Origin: RHKX01 sp963839535
GTDB taxonomy: Bacteria > Actinomycetota > Thermoleophilia > Solirubrobacterales > 70-9
Direction of reading: 5' to 3'
DNA length: 64,000 nucleotides
Assembly: GCA_963839535.1 (NCBI GenBank)
Contig: CAWIVF010000006.1
Location: 1 to 64,000 of the forward strand
Positions 1-7,848 of the stretch are shown piece by piece; within the stretch, counting starts at the first letter, position 1; every line of letters starts with the position of its first letter. A program made the position numbers and the translations under genes. The notes under the pieces are model-generated. The model was not told the DNA's origin. It did no database searches and saw only the letters and a list, made by a program, of their open reading frames with translations.

Positions 1-1468
1 GGGCGACGCCTTGGCTATTGCGGGCAGGTCGTCCGGCTGTCCGGCGTCGTTGCGGCCGAGAAGGAGCTTCGCAGGATCGGCACAGTCGTAAAGAAAGGCT
101 CGCCGGTGGGGCCTTCGCCAAAGAGGCACTCCAAGTCGACGGTGACGCGGCGGGCGTTGTACAGGGGGGGGTATATCGAAGGAAGGAAACCGACCATGAC
201 CATAAATCCAAGCTCGACATGGGACGCCGCGGCCTGCCGATCGGTGAAGAGCGCGCGACCCTCGCGGATGATGAAGATATCTTGTCGTAGGGAGGAACAT
301 GACAGACCGGCCCGCAGGCCGACCTCGCCGAGACCGACTGCAGCGACAGCGCAGCGACCGGCCGCCGAGCTTGATCCGCTCCCAGACTTGATGCACGTCG
401 CCGAACAGCGACAGCGCCTCGCCGAAGCCGCCGGCGCCGGCGACCAGCCGCCGAACTGGTAGACCGTCTCCCCGGCCGCGACGATCAGCGCCCCGATGCC
501 GGTGCGGATCAGCGCGCCGCGCAGCACCACGAGCGCCGTGGCGAGACCGCGCACCGAGACGGCGGCGGCGACCAGCCCGGCGACCCAGCGCCCGGCCATG
601 ATGCCGGCGAAGGTGGCGGCATAGGTCGCAAGCCGGCCGAGGTTGTCGAAGAGCCCGCGGATCGCGATGCCGAGCGGTCCGGTGGTGCGGGCGACCGCCG
701 CGATGGCGTTCGCCACCGCCTCGAGCGCCGGAGCGGCAGCGGCGGCGAGCTGGTTCGAGAGCCCGCGCCAGATCAGCCCGAGCCGGGAGATCGCGGCATT
801 GGCGCGCTCGATGCGGTCGGCGTCGGCCTCGGAGACGACCACGCCGAAGTCGCGCACGTCCTGTGTGGCCTGGCGCAGCGTCGCGGTGTCGAGCCGCGCC
901 ATGGCGATCGAGCCCTCCTCGCCGAAGAGCTGTCCGGCGACCGCCGCGCGCTCGGCCGCGGGCACGAAGTCGGCGATCGCCTGGTTGATGCGGCCGACCC
1001 GCTCGTCGAGCGGCAACGCGAGCAGCTCAGAGGCGGAGAGCCCGAGCCGGCCGAGCGCCTCCGCCGCGGGTCCGGCGCCGGAGGCGGCCTGGCTCAGCCG
1101 GCGGGTCAGGTCCTTGGTCGCCTGCTCGATGCCGGACATCGCGACGCCCGCGAGCTCGCCGGCGCGCTCCAGCACCTGGATCGAGGCGACGGTGGTGCCG
1201 AGGGACTGCGCCAGCTTCGCCTGCGCGTCGACCGTGGCGAGCCCGGAGCGGACCATGGCGATGCCGGACGCGGCCGCAGCGGCGATCGCAGCCGCGGTCG
1301 CGATCTTCACCCGCGCCGAGAAGGCGGCGAGGCGGGCGTTCGCGGCCTCCATCTCGCGACCGAGCCGGCCGAAGCCGCGGCTGCCGGCTTCGCCGACGCC
1401 TTCGAGCTCGGCGCGGACCTCGCGGCCGCCGACGACGGCGAGTCGGACGACACTCTCTTCTCAGCCAC
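1..1468 (-). pseudogene. phage tail tape measure protein, broken and cut by window edge
   Basis: Tape measure proteins set phage tail length. The product is alanine-rich and helical, with the hydrophobic stretches typical of the family and the motif LAQSLGTTVASIQ near the N-terminus. The likely start is the GTG at 1468, which overlaps the stop of the upstream chaperone extension. From it the frame reads VAEKRVS and must then shift by one base (about 1450) to enter the long frame VRLAVVGGREVRAELEGVG. The long frame runs well to about 460, continues in another frame as SLFGDVHQVWERIKLGGRSL to about 370, and then homology-like sequence stops. The usual C-terminal half and the downstream baseplate genes are not recognisable in 1-370. 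I read this as a prophage remnant with indels and a lost 3' part. Confidence 0.7.
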
Positions 1469-1787
1469 GCCCGTCTCCGATCGCTTCGTTGAGCTTGCGG
1501 ACCATCACCGCCTCGATCTCTGGCAACATTTCGGCCGCAGCGATCGGCGCGACGCCAAGCGCTGCGGCCAACGCCAGCGCCGCGCCCATGTCCCAGCCGA
1601 TCACCGCGCCGGGGATCACTCGAAGCTGGCCGCCGAGGCGAAGGGCCAGGTCCCAGACCTGCCAGCCGTCGTGGGTCTGCGGCCGGTTCAGTCGCGCCGG
1701 GCAGTCTGGGCACGCTTGCACGCAGGCCGCGCAGTAGCGGTCGCCCCCGCCGAAATGCCAGTCGGCGAGGGCGCGGAGACGTTTTTT
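1461..1787 (-). CDS. tail assembly chaperone, -1 frame extension
   Basis: This frame begins at an A-run inside the upstream chaperone gene and continues as RLRALADWHFGGGDRYCAAC through a Cys-rich patch (CAACVQACPDCP) to ALGVAPIAAAEMLPEIEAVM, stopping at 1461, just inside the tape measure start. It has no start codon of its own near the A-run and lies exactly in the -1 frame of the upstream gene. In lambda and many other tailed phages the protein just before the tape measure gene is made in two forms by -1 frameshifting (gpG and gpGT). Position, frame and order match that arrangement. The Cys-rich patch may bind a metal, which is inference. Confidence 0.65.
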   Translation of the reverse strand, partial: KKRLRALADWHFGGGDRYCAACVQACPDCPARLNRPQTHDGWQVWDLALRLGGQLRVIPGAVIGWDMGAALALAAALGVAPIAAAEMLPEIEAVMVRKLNEAIGDGRG

Positions 1788-2121
1788 TCCGCATCCAGCA
1801 GCAGGCCTTTCGAGACGTAGATCGCCTGGAACGCCTCGAAGATGGCCAGACCTCGAGCAGCGCGTCGATGCCCGCGGGCGTGACCGGCACGGGCTGCCGT
1901 CGGCGTCGCCGACGCCCTCCCACTCGCTGACCGCGCGCCGGGCGATCGCCTTGGCGAAGACCAGCGCCCGCTCCTCGTCGGAGGCGGTCTCGGGCAGCAC
2001 TTCGACGCGGCGTCGCTCGGGCCGCCACCATCAGCGCGGTGGTCAGCGGGGCGAGGCGCAACCGCACGCCATGGCCGAGGTCGAGCCAGCGCGGCACGGC
2101 CGTGAGGTCGAGTGTCAGCAT
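1688..2121 (-). CDS. tail assembly chaperone, zero-frame product
   Basis: The protein starts MLTLDLTAVPRWLDLGHGVR, then reads LPETASDEERALVFAKAIAR, EWEGVGDADG and PVPVTPAGIDALLEVWP, and ends ATARPACKRAQTARRD at 1688. These segments lie in different frames, so the gene carries single-base indels near 2020, 1897 and 1845. It resembles small tail assembly chaperones of Rhodobacter-type phages, which bind the tape measure protein before tail tube polymerisation. It directly precedes the -1 extension and the tape measure gene, which fixes its role by synteny. The family assignment rests on context more than on a diagnostic motif. Confidence 0.6.
1781..1787 (-). promoter_or_regulatory. -1 programmed ribosomal frameshift heptamer
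   Basis: On the minus strand the chaperone codons read GCG GAA AAA AAC GTC. The last bases form A AAA AAC, a classical slippery heptamer, in the correct phase for the zero frame. After slipping one base back, translation enters CGT CTC CGC, the extension frame that stays open to the tape measure start. The zero frame itself stops at 1688. I did not identify a downstream stimulatory structure. Confidence 0.65.
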
Positions 2122-2280
2122 TCGGTTATCTCCTTGACGTGATCGTCAGTAGCCGGGGCGTGCGTGCGCGAAGGCCACGCGTCACAAGCACGTCAGGGGT
2201 AGCTCAGCCTGTTGACCTGATGGTGAGCTAGGAACAGATTCGAAACACGCCGTTCCAAGTCGGGCGGTCGCAGGCTACCG

Positions 2281-3509
2281 GTGGGCGCCGTGGGGACGCA
2301 GGCGACGATCCTCCATGCGGACCTCGACGCCTTCTACGCGTCGGTCGAGCAGCTGCTCGACCCGGCATCCGCGGCCGGCCGATCGCCGTCGGGGCGGCGT
2401 CGTACTCGCCGCGTCCTACGAGGCCAAGGCGTTCGGAGTGCGCGGCGGCATGCCGGGGCGGCGGCGCGGAACTCTGCCCGCGGCTTCGTTAGCGGGAATT
2501 TCGGCGAGTATCGGCGCCTCGGCGACGCGGCCATCGGCGTCCTCGGCGACTTCACGCCGCTCGTGGAGCGGATCTCGATCGACGAAGCTTTCGCCGACGT
2601 CGCCGGGTGCACGCACCTGTTCGGCCCCCGGCCGAAATCGCGGCGGCCGTCCGGAGACGAGTCCGAGAGGAACTCGGACTTCCGATCTCGATCGGGGTGG
2701 CGCGCACCAGGCATCTCGCGAAGATCGCCTCGCAGGTCGGCCAAGCCGGACGGCCTGTCGTCGTCGACTCGGGGCCGAGCTCGATTCCTCCACGATCTGC
2801 CGGTAGGCCTGATGTGGGAGTAGGGCCCGTCGCCGGGGCCGGCTTGGCGGGCACGGCATCTCACCATCGGGCAGTTGCGAATACCCGGCCGGGTCGCTCG
2901 AGCGGCTGATCGGCCACGCCGGCGGGAGAGAGGCTCGGCGCGCTCGCCTGGAACCGCGATCCACGCTATCCGTGCCGAAACCGCGCGCGCGCTCCGCTGG
3001 CGCGCAGTCGGGACTCGGGCGGCGGCCCGCTGTGAAGCCGGTGTTTGGGCCCACTTTGCGGCGTCTCGCCGATCGGAACAGCCTCGCAGCTGCGGGCCAA
3101 GGACGCTGGTCGGGCGAACCGTGACGGTGCGCGTCCGCTTCGCCGACTTCGGGCGGTGAGGCGGTCGGTGACCCTCGAGGCGCCGATCTCGGCGACGACA
3201 ATGCTCGCCGAGATCGGCGGGGAGCTGGTGCGCGCCACGCTGGCAGACCACTCGGCGGAGCGGATCATCACGCTGCTCGCGATCTCGGTCTCGCATCTCA
3301 ACCGGCAGTCGGAACTGCAGCTGGAGCTTCCGCTCGGGCTGCCCGATGAGAAGCGTCGGCCGGGCACTCGTCAGGGCGCGGCGCGATGGTCGGCGGACCG
3401 CGCCGTGGACGCCATCCGCGCCCGGTTCGGCCGTGACTCGATCAGCTACGCGACAGACGCGCTCGACCGGAGGCGATCGGTGCCGGATGCGTTCCGCGAG
3501 CTCGCCTAA
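2281..3509 (+). pseudogene. dinB: DNA polymerase IV (Y-family, DinB), multiply frameshifted
   Basis: Pol IV bypasses damaged template bases. The N-terminus reads ILHADLDAFYASVEQLLDP, the Y-family metal-binding motif, followed in other frames by GVVLAASYEAKAFGVRGGMP, the second catalytic motif LVERISIDEAFADVAG, ELGLPISIGVART, the helix-hairpin-helix region VGLMWGVGPV, and the little-finger domain ending RSVPDAFRELA. These pieces need at least five frame changes over 1.2 kb, denser than elsewhere in the window. The final codon reads TAA where homologues usually have a Glu codon in ELAEKDL. The density of lesions plus the nonsense change suggests real decay as well as sequence error. It stands alone between phage debris and a gene-poor stretch. 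Confidence 0.75.
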
Positions 3510-4081
3510 AAGGACCTCGGCCGGGAGGACTGACGAGACGCGCGTCGGCCGGCCTTGTGGGTCCTTACCCTGTACAGGATGCCGCCGAGTAGGCCTTATG
3601 GCGCGAGTTAGAGCGGAGCCAGTCTAAGGCGGATGCATCCGGCGAACGCTCAAGATTTTGGACTTCGGACTTTCCCACCCAAAGTTCCTGTCGAAATCCG
3701 ATCTAGTCCTGGTGAAAAATGCCCTATCAAATCAATGGCACGAGGCACCCCACCAAATCACCCAAAGTCAACAGGTTCGGAGAATATCGGCCCGGAGAGA
3801 ACGGATTTCGGCCTTTCGCCGCGTCGCGCAGTGGGGAGCCTCCCCGCTACAACCCTCAAAACAACGAGAAAATTCGGCCCCGCGAACGAGCGGAGAACGG
3901 GTTGTGTCGGGAGGTTGGCGGAGCAAAGGGAACTGGGATCGAATACTCTCTGACCCGAAAGCCGTTGACTACGAAGTCGACAAGATCCGTCGGCTGGGGC
4001 CGGCGCGGTGGAGCGAAGCGGATCAAGTACAAGAAGTTCGCCCGCAGACCCAGCCCACCCGCCGCGCGGCCGGGCGCGCCG
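3510..4081. other. 570-base stretch without a recognisable gene
   Basis: The segment is less GC-rich than its flanks, especially 3640-3960. Short open frames on the plus strand have no recognisable domains or coherent ribosome binding sites. I see no tRNA, terminator or repeat in it. It could be a boundary of the phage or dinB debris. Confidence 0.4.
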
Positions 4082-4576
4082 TCAGGCGCAGACCAGCACC
4101 AGGCAGCCCTCCGGCGAGCGGTGCTCGGCGTGGTCGCTGTCGGCGGCGGCGAACTGGTAGTCGCCGGCCCCGACGATGAGGTCGTCGACGAGAAAGGCGC
4201 CCTCGAGCACGAAGACGTGCTCGTCGCGGTGGTGGCCGTGCGGCGGCAGCACCGCGCCGGGCTCGCAGCGCAGCAGGTAGAGGCTCGGCCCCGCCCCCGT
4301 CCCGGGGGCCAGATCCTTCCGCCAGACCTTGTCGAGCCACAGGCTCCAAGGCCCCTCGTCGGCGCGAAGGACCCGGTGCCCCGCCGCGGGCGCGTCGATT
4401 TCGGCCTCGATCGCGGCGAGGAGCCCCGTCGGCGGCTCGACCGGCGGCGCGAGGCGGATGAGCGCCGCCGCGAGCGCCTCGACCTCCGGCGCGGCGGCGC
4501 GGTCCGGCCGGGTGCCCGGCAGCGCGCCGGCGCCGCCGAGGCCGAGCCAGTCCAGGGCGTCGCGCCCGTCGGTCAT
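4082..4576 (-). CDS. cupin-domain anti-sigma factor
   Basis: A 164-residue partner of the sigma factor directly upstream; the two overlap by 4 bases (ATGA). Residues about 30-60 (VEALAAALIRLAPPVEPPTG) look like the helical sigma-binding region of anti-sigma factors. Residues about 100-160 form a cupin barrel with metal-ligand pattern PPHGHHRDEHVFVLEG and a later His in DSDHAEH. ChrR of Rhodobacter has a similar C-terminal cupin, but its N-terminal zinc-binding His/Cys set is absent here. It probably holds the sigma factor inactive until a signal sensed by the cupin. The role is inferred from pairing and the C-terminal fold. Confidence 0.75.
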   Translation of the reverse strand: MTDGRDALDWLGLGGAGALPGTRPDRAAAPEVEALAAALIRLAPPVEPPTGLLAAIEAEIDAPAAGHRVLRADEGPWSLWLDKVWRKDLAPGTGAGPSLYLLRCEPGAVLPPHGHHRDEHVFVLEGAFLVDDLIVGAGDYQFAAADSDHAEHRSPEGCLVLVCA

Positions 4577-5166
4577 TGCAGCTCCTTCCGCAGCGCCATC
4601 AGTCCCCGCCGCACCCAGGTCTTCGACGTGCCGACCGGCACACTCAAGGCGCGGGCGACCTCCTCATGAGTATAGCCGTTGAAGAAGACGAGCAAAAGCG
4701 CGCGACGGACTTCCGGCCTGAGCGCGTCGAGCGCCCGGTGCAGCGCGCGCGCGTCGACCGCGCTCTCGGCCGGCGGCGCGCTGGCTACGAGGTGCGGGAA
4801 GTCGTCGATCGGCGCGGAGAGACCGCGCGCCCGGTCGGCCCGCAGCCGATCGATCGCGCGGTTCCGGGCGATCGTCATCAGCCAGGCGAGGGCGCTGCCG
4901 CGCTCAGGCCGGAACGACGCGGCGTTGCGCCAGACTGCGACATAGACCTCCTGCGCCACGTCGGCCGCCGCCTGCCGGTCGCGCAGCATCGCGACAAGCA
5001 CGCCGAATACCTGGGACGAGCTCAGCTCGTAGAGCCGGCGGAACGCCGCCCGGTCGCCGGCGGCACAGGCGACGATCAGCTCGCCGATCAGCGGACGCCG
5101 CGCCTCGTCGTCGCCTCGGCGCGCACCCTGCGCGGCGGAATAAGTGGCTTGGGTCAGGAAAACCAC
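4573..5166 (-). CDS. ECF RNA polymerase sigma factor
   Basis: A 197-residue group IV sigma factor. Region 2 is visible as DVAQEVYVAVWRNAASFRPE with AWLMTIARNRAIDRLR, and region 4 as LRPEVRRALLLVFFNGYTHE followed by the helix-turn-helix VARALSVPVGTSKTWVRRG. It redirects RNA polymerase to a stress regulon. Translational coupling to the cupin anti-sigma gene implies balanced synthesis. The first 25 residues are poorly conserved in such proteins, so a start a little further in is possible. The regulon cannot be told from the sequence. Confidence 0.9.
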   Translation of the reverse strand: MVFLTQATYSAAQGARRGDDEARRPLIGELIVACAAGDRAAFRRLYELSSSQVFGVLVAMLRDRQAAADVAQEVYVAVWRNAASFRPERGSALAWLMTIARNRAIDRLRADRARGLSAPIDDFPHLVASAPPAESAVDARALHRALDALRPEVRRALLLVFFNGYTHEEVARALSVPVGTSKTWVRRGLMALRKELQ

Positions 5167-5350
5167 CCCGTGACGCTGCGATGCCTCATCGCCAATGTAT
5201 CACTAAACGAGGGCCGCGGCAGATCGGATGCGCGCCGCGCGGGATCTTTGCCGACGCCTGCGGTCTCGCCCTTCCGTGCCGACAACTCATGGACCACGCG
5301 CCGCGACCTCCCGAGGACTCGTCCCGGTAGCGGACCTGAACCGGCTAGGA

Positions 5351-5965
5351 TCAGACCTCGTTGCGCAACCGGGCGAGCTCCGCCTCGAGTTCGGCGATCC
5401 TCCGGTCCCGCGTGGCGAGCACTTGGACCACATCCTCCGCTTCGAACCGCTGCGGAATGTGCTGGGGGCAGTTGGCATCCCAGGCTGCGACGTCGAACAC
5501 CACCGCCCGTTCGCCTTGCGCCACGTACCCTTCCGGCATCAGACGCGCGACGAGCTCGGGGTCCTCCTCGAACCGGGCGGTCCCCCAGATCTTGATCCGG
5601 CTCCGCGCGGCATAGTCGATGAGAAACAGAAAGGCCCGCGAGTTCTCGATCAGATTGCCCTCGCTGATGTGCTGCCGGTTGCCGCGGAAATCCGCGAAGC
5701 CGACGGTCCGCGCATCGAGCACCCTCAGAAACCCCGGCGACCCGCCCCGATGCTGGACGTACGGCTGGCCCTCCGCGTTTGCTGTCGCGAGGAAGAAGCT
5801 CCGCTGCGCGGCGATGAACGCCGCGAGGTCGTTCGTGATCTCGGTCTGCCAACCGCCGCGTGCCTCCATCGCGGCGTAGCCCCGCCGCGACCCGCGCCGG
5901 GCCTGCAGCGCCTTGACGGTGTCGGTGAAGGCGACATCGCTCGAAGGTCGCATCTCGGTGATCAT
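5351..5965 (-). CDS. pyridoxamine 5'-phosphate oxidase-like FMN-binding protein
   Basis: A 204-residue protein of the PPOX split-barrel superfamily, which binds FMN and includes many flavin-dependent oxidoreductases. The core motif FIAAQRSFFLATANAEGQPY and the later GFADFRGNRQHISEGNL with AFLFLIDYAARSRIKIWGTA are typical of the subgroup annotated as pyridoxamine 5'-phosphate oxidase family. The C-terminal 25 residues (RDRRIAELEAELARLRNEV) form a short coiled coil. It is divergently transcribed from a LysR-type regulator 190 bases away, which usually means the regulator controls it. The substrate is unknown, and it is not expected to be PdxH itself. Confidence 0.8.
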   Translation of the reverse strand: MITEMRPSSDVAFTDTVKALQARRGSRRGYAAMEARGGWQTEITNDLAAFIAAQRSFFLATANAEGQPYVQHRGGSPGFLRVLDARTVGFADFRGNRQHISEGNLIENSRAFLFLIDYAARSRIKIWGTARFEEDPELVARLMPEGYVAQGERAVVFDVAAWDANCPQHIPQRFEAEDVVQVLATRDRRIAELEAELARLRNEV

Positions 5966-6155
5966 CTCTCGTCTCTCGCTTTGGCCGCGGGCGCGCCGGC
6001 GATGGTTGCCGCGGTGGATGCGGGAAATACGATCTCCTCCCTCGGGGTCGGGTTCAATTTAGGCTCACGGCCTCGGTAGCCAATATGATAGAGCAGCCTG
6101 GGGATGATAATCCGCTTGCATCGCACGAGATCATTGCAGGAGGCGCAATAGTCGC

Positions 6156-7046
6156 ATGGATCGGATCGACGCCATGACCGCCTTCGTCGCTGTCGTCGAG
6201 CGTGGCGGTTTTGCATCGGCGTCCCGCGCGCTCGGGATGTCCCCATCGACCGTCACGCGCATCGTCGCGGGGCTCGAGGAGCGGCTCGGCGTCCGGCTGC
6301 TGCAGCGCACCACCCGCGCCGTCCGCCTGACCGAGCCCGGAACCCGCTTCCTCGAGCGCGCCCGGCGCATCCTCGCTGACGTGGACGAGGCCGAGCGCAT
6401 CGCAGAGACCGAGCATGGCGTGCCCGTTGGGCGCCTCGTCATCACCGCCCCGGTGATGTTCGGCCGGCTGCACGTCGCGCCCCTCGTCTGCGAGTTCATG
6501 GGGCGCCACGCCGCGGTCAAGGTCGAGCTGCTGCTCAACGACCGCAACGTCAACCTGGTCGAGGAGGGTGTTGATCTCGGAGTGCGGATCGGTGCTCTTC
6601 GCGACTCGGGCGACGTGGTCCGCCGAATGGGCGCGACGCGGCGGGTCACGGTGGCATCGGCGCGCTACCTCGAGCGAGCCGGCATTCCACAGCGCCTCGA
6701 AGACCTGGCCGGACACCGCACCATCGTCTGCACCGGCCTCGGCCCGGCCGAACGGATGCGCTTCGGCGAGGGCCGGGAGATCGCCGTGACCCCGGCCTTC
6801 GTCACCAACAACGTGGAGGCGGCGCTGTGGCACGCAGGCAACCACGGCGGCCTCGTCCAGGTCTTGAGCTACCAGGTCGCCGAAGCGCTCCGCTCCGGCA
6901 CGATGCGGCTCGTGCTCCCCGAGTTCGAGCCCGAGCCGCTGCCGATCCAGTTCATCTATCCGAGCTCGCGCCTGCTCTCGCTCAAGGTCCGCGCCCTGAT
7001 CGACCTGGCGGTGCTGACCTGCGACTGGTCCTTCGTGGATGTCTAG
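6156..7046 (+). CDS. LysR-family transcriptional regulator
   Basis: A 296-residue protein with the N-terminal winged helix MDRIDAMTAFVAVVERGGFA and SRALGMSPSTVTRIVAGLEE, followed by an effector-binding domain (GRLVITAPVMFGRLHVAPLV). Such proteins bind near divergent promoters and usually control the adjacent gene, here the FMN-binding protein. The intergenic span 5966-6155 should hold the shared operator; I did not find a clean T-N11-A site by eye. The start at 6156 gives the normal family length and sits about 9 bases after an AGGAGG-like sequence. Confidence 0.9.
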   Translation: MDRIDAMTAFVAVVERGGFASASRALGMSPSTVTRIVAGLEERLGVRLLQRTTRAVRLTEPGTRFLERARRILADVDEAERIAETEHGVPVGRLVITAPVMFGRLHVAPLVCEFMGRHAAVKVELLLNDRNVNLVEEGVDLGVRIGALRDSGDVVRRMGATRRVTVASARYLERAGIPQRLEDLAGHRTIVCTGLGPAERMRFGEGREIAVTPAFVTNNVEAALWHAGNHGGLVQVLSYQVAEALRSGTMRLVLPEFEPEPLPIQFIYPSSRLLSLKVRALIDLAVLTCDWSFVDV

Positions 7047-7582
7047 GGCATGTACCCATAGACCGGCTTTCTCGACGATGGTGGTCCGCTCTCGGCCCAA
7101 AGCAGGCGTTAGTTAACGATGCACATCCCCGAGCTAGGCAAGCCGGACTTCGATGTCGGCAAGGTCGGCGCCTCTATACTCGGCTCGCCATCGTTCGCCA
7201 GACGCAGCAGGCAATGCTTCCGTCAGTGTGCCTGTCGTGACGAACTCTCCAGCGCGCAGGGGATCGCCGCCGTGACGCGCGAGTTCCCGTACGAAGATAC
7301 TTCAGCGCCTTGATTGGACTTCCGAGAACCTGAGCGCCGCCTCCGGAAGCGTGGGCGCCCGCAGCCTCTGAAAGCGTTACAGAAAACGATGCGAGCCGGT
7401 CTGCCCAGCGTTTCCGCGCCTCGCCCACTGGATGCCGCGGACCTAACAACCCTCGTCGGCGATGATCGCAGATGTCTCGTCGGAGACGCCCATAGCGCCA
7501 CTATGCGCTCGTTTCCTTTGAGCGCAAGAACTCCGCCCGGCCGTTTTCAGTTGTACAGCCGTCATTGTCTCGGCGCCGACCG

Positions 7583-7611
7583 TATGTCCGGAAATGGCGC
7601 AAAGCGAACAG
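7583..7611 (-). repeat. alphaproteobacterial palindromic intergenic repeat, copy 1
   Basis: Read on the minus strand this is TGTTCGCTTTGCGCCATTTC followed by CGGACATA. A second copy at 13749-13778 shares TGCGCCAT and the flanking CGC...CGGAC arms. Similar TGTCCGC/GCGGACA palindromes around a GCGC core are scattered between genes in many alphaproteobacteria. No function is assigned. Confidence 0.4.
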
Positions 7612-7765
7612 CAGAGTCTTTTGGGTACACGCCTAGGCTGCACGTAGGCCTCGAGGGCCCCTGATTGCCGCCTCGAGCCAGTTCGTCGCGCCTGATACCC
7701 TCTCCGCCTGAACGCCTCGGGCGCCCGTTAACGATTAAATCCTGACTATTTTAGGTGCCAAATGG

Positions 7766-7795
7766 ATTCCATACGGATTCCATATGCGTTCCATA
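7766..7795. repeat. three direct repeats TTCCATA with exact 11-base period
   Basis: The 8-mers ATTCCATA, ATTCCATA and GTTCCATA start at 7766, 7777 and 7788. A 7-base unit with a 4-base spacer repeated at 11 bases is the layout used by OmpR/PhoB-type response regulators, which bind head to tail on one face of the helix. No gene starts immediately downstream on either strand, so a role as an operator is uncertain. Confidence 0.45.
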
Positions 7796-7848
7796 TCGAG
7801 CGAACCCGCGTAAACCTTTGACGTCCAAGCCTTCAGCCGGCCCTCGTA

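Larger units (their letters stand above)
7047..7848. other. 800-base gene-free stretch between convergent transcription units
   Basis: No open frame here has a recognisable domain. The stretch lies between the end of the LysR gene and the end of the HupE/UreJ operon, and holds a palindromic intergenic repeat (7583-7611) and an 11-base periodic tandem repeat (7766-7795). It is distinctly richer in A+T from about 7720 to 7830. Confidence 0.5.

Noticed and set aside
3930..3990. Possible tRNA because of GGATCGAATA
   Set aside because: No acceptor stem, anticodon arm or proper T-loop could be built around it. No tRNA or rRNA gene was found in the window.
7174..7501. Overlapping short minus-strand frames in the gap after the LysR gene
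   Set aside because: No ribosome site, no conserved-looking domain, and overlapping open frames in several registers, as expected by chance at this composition.
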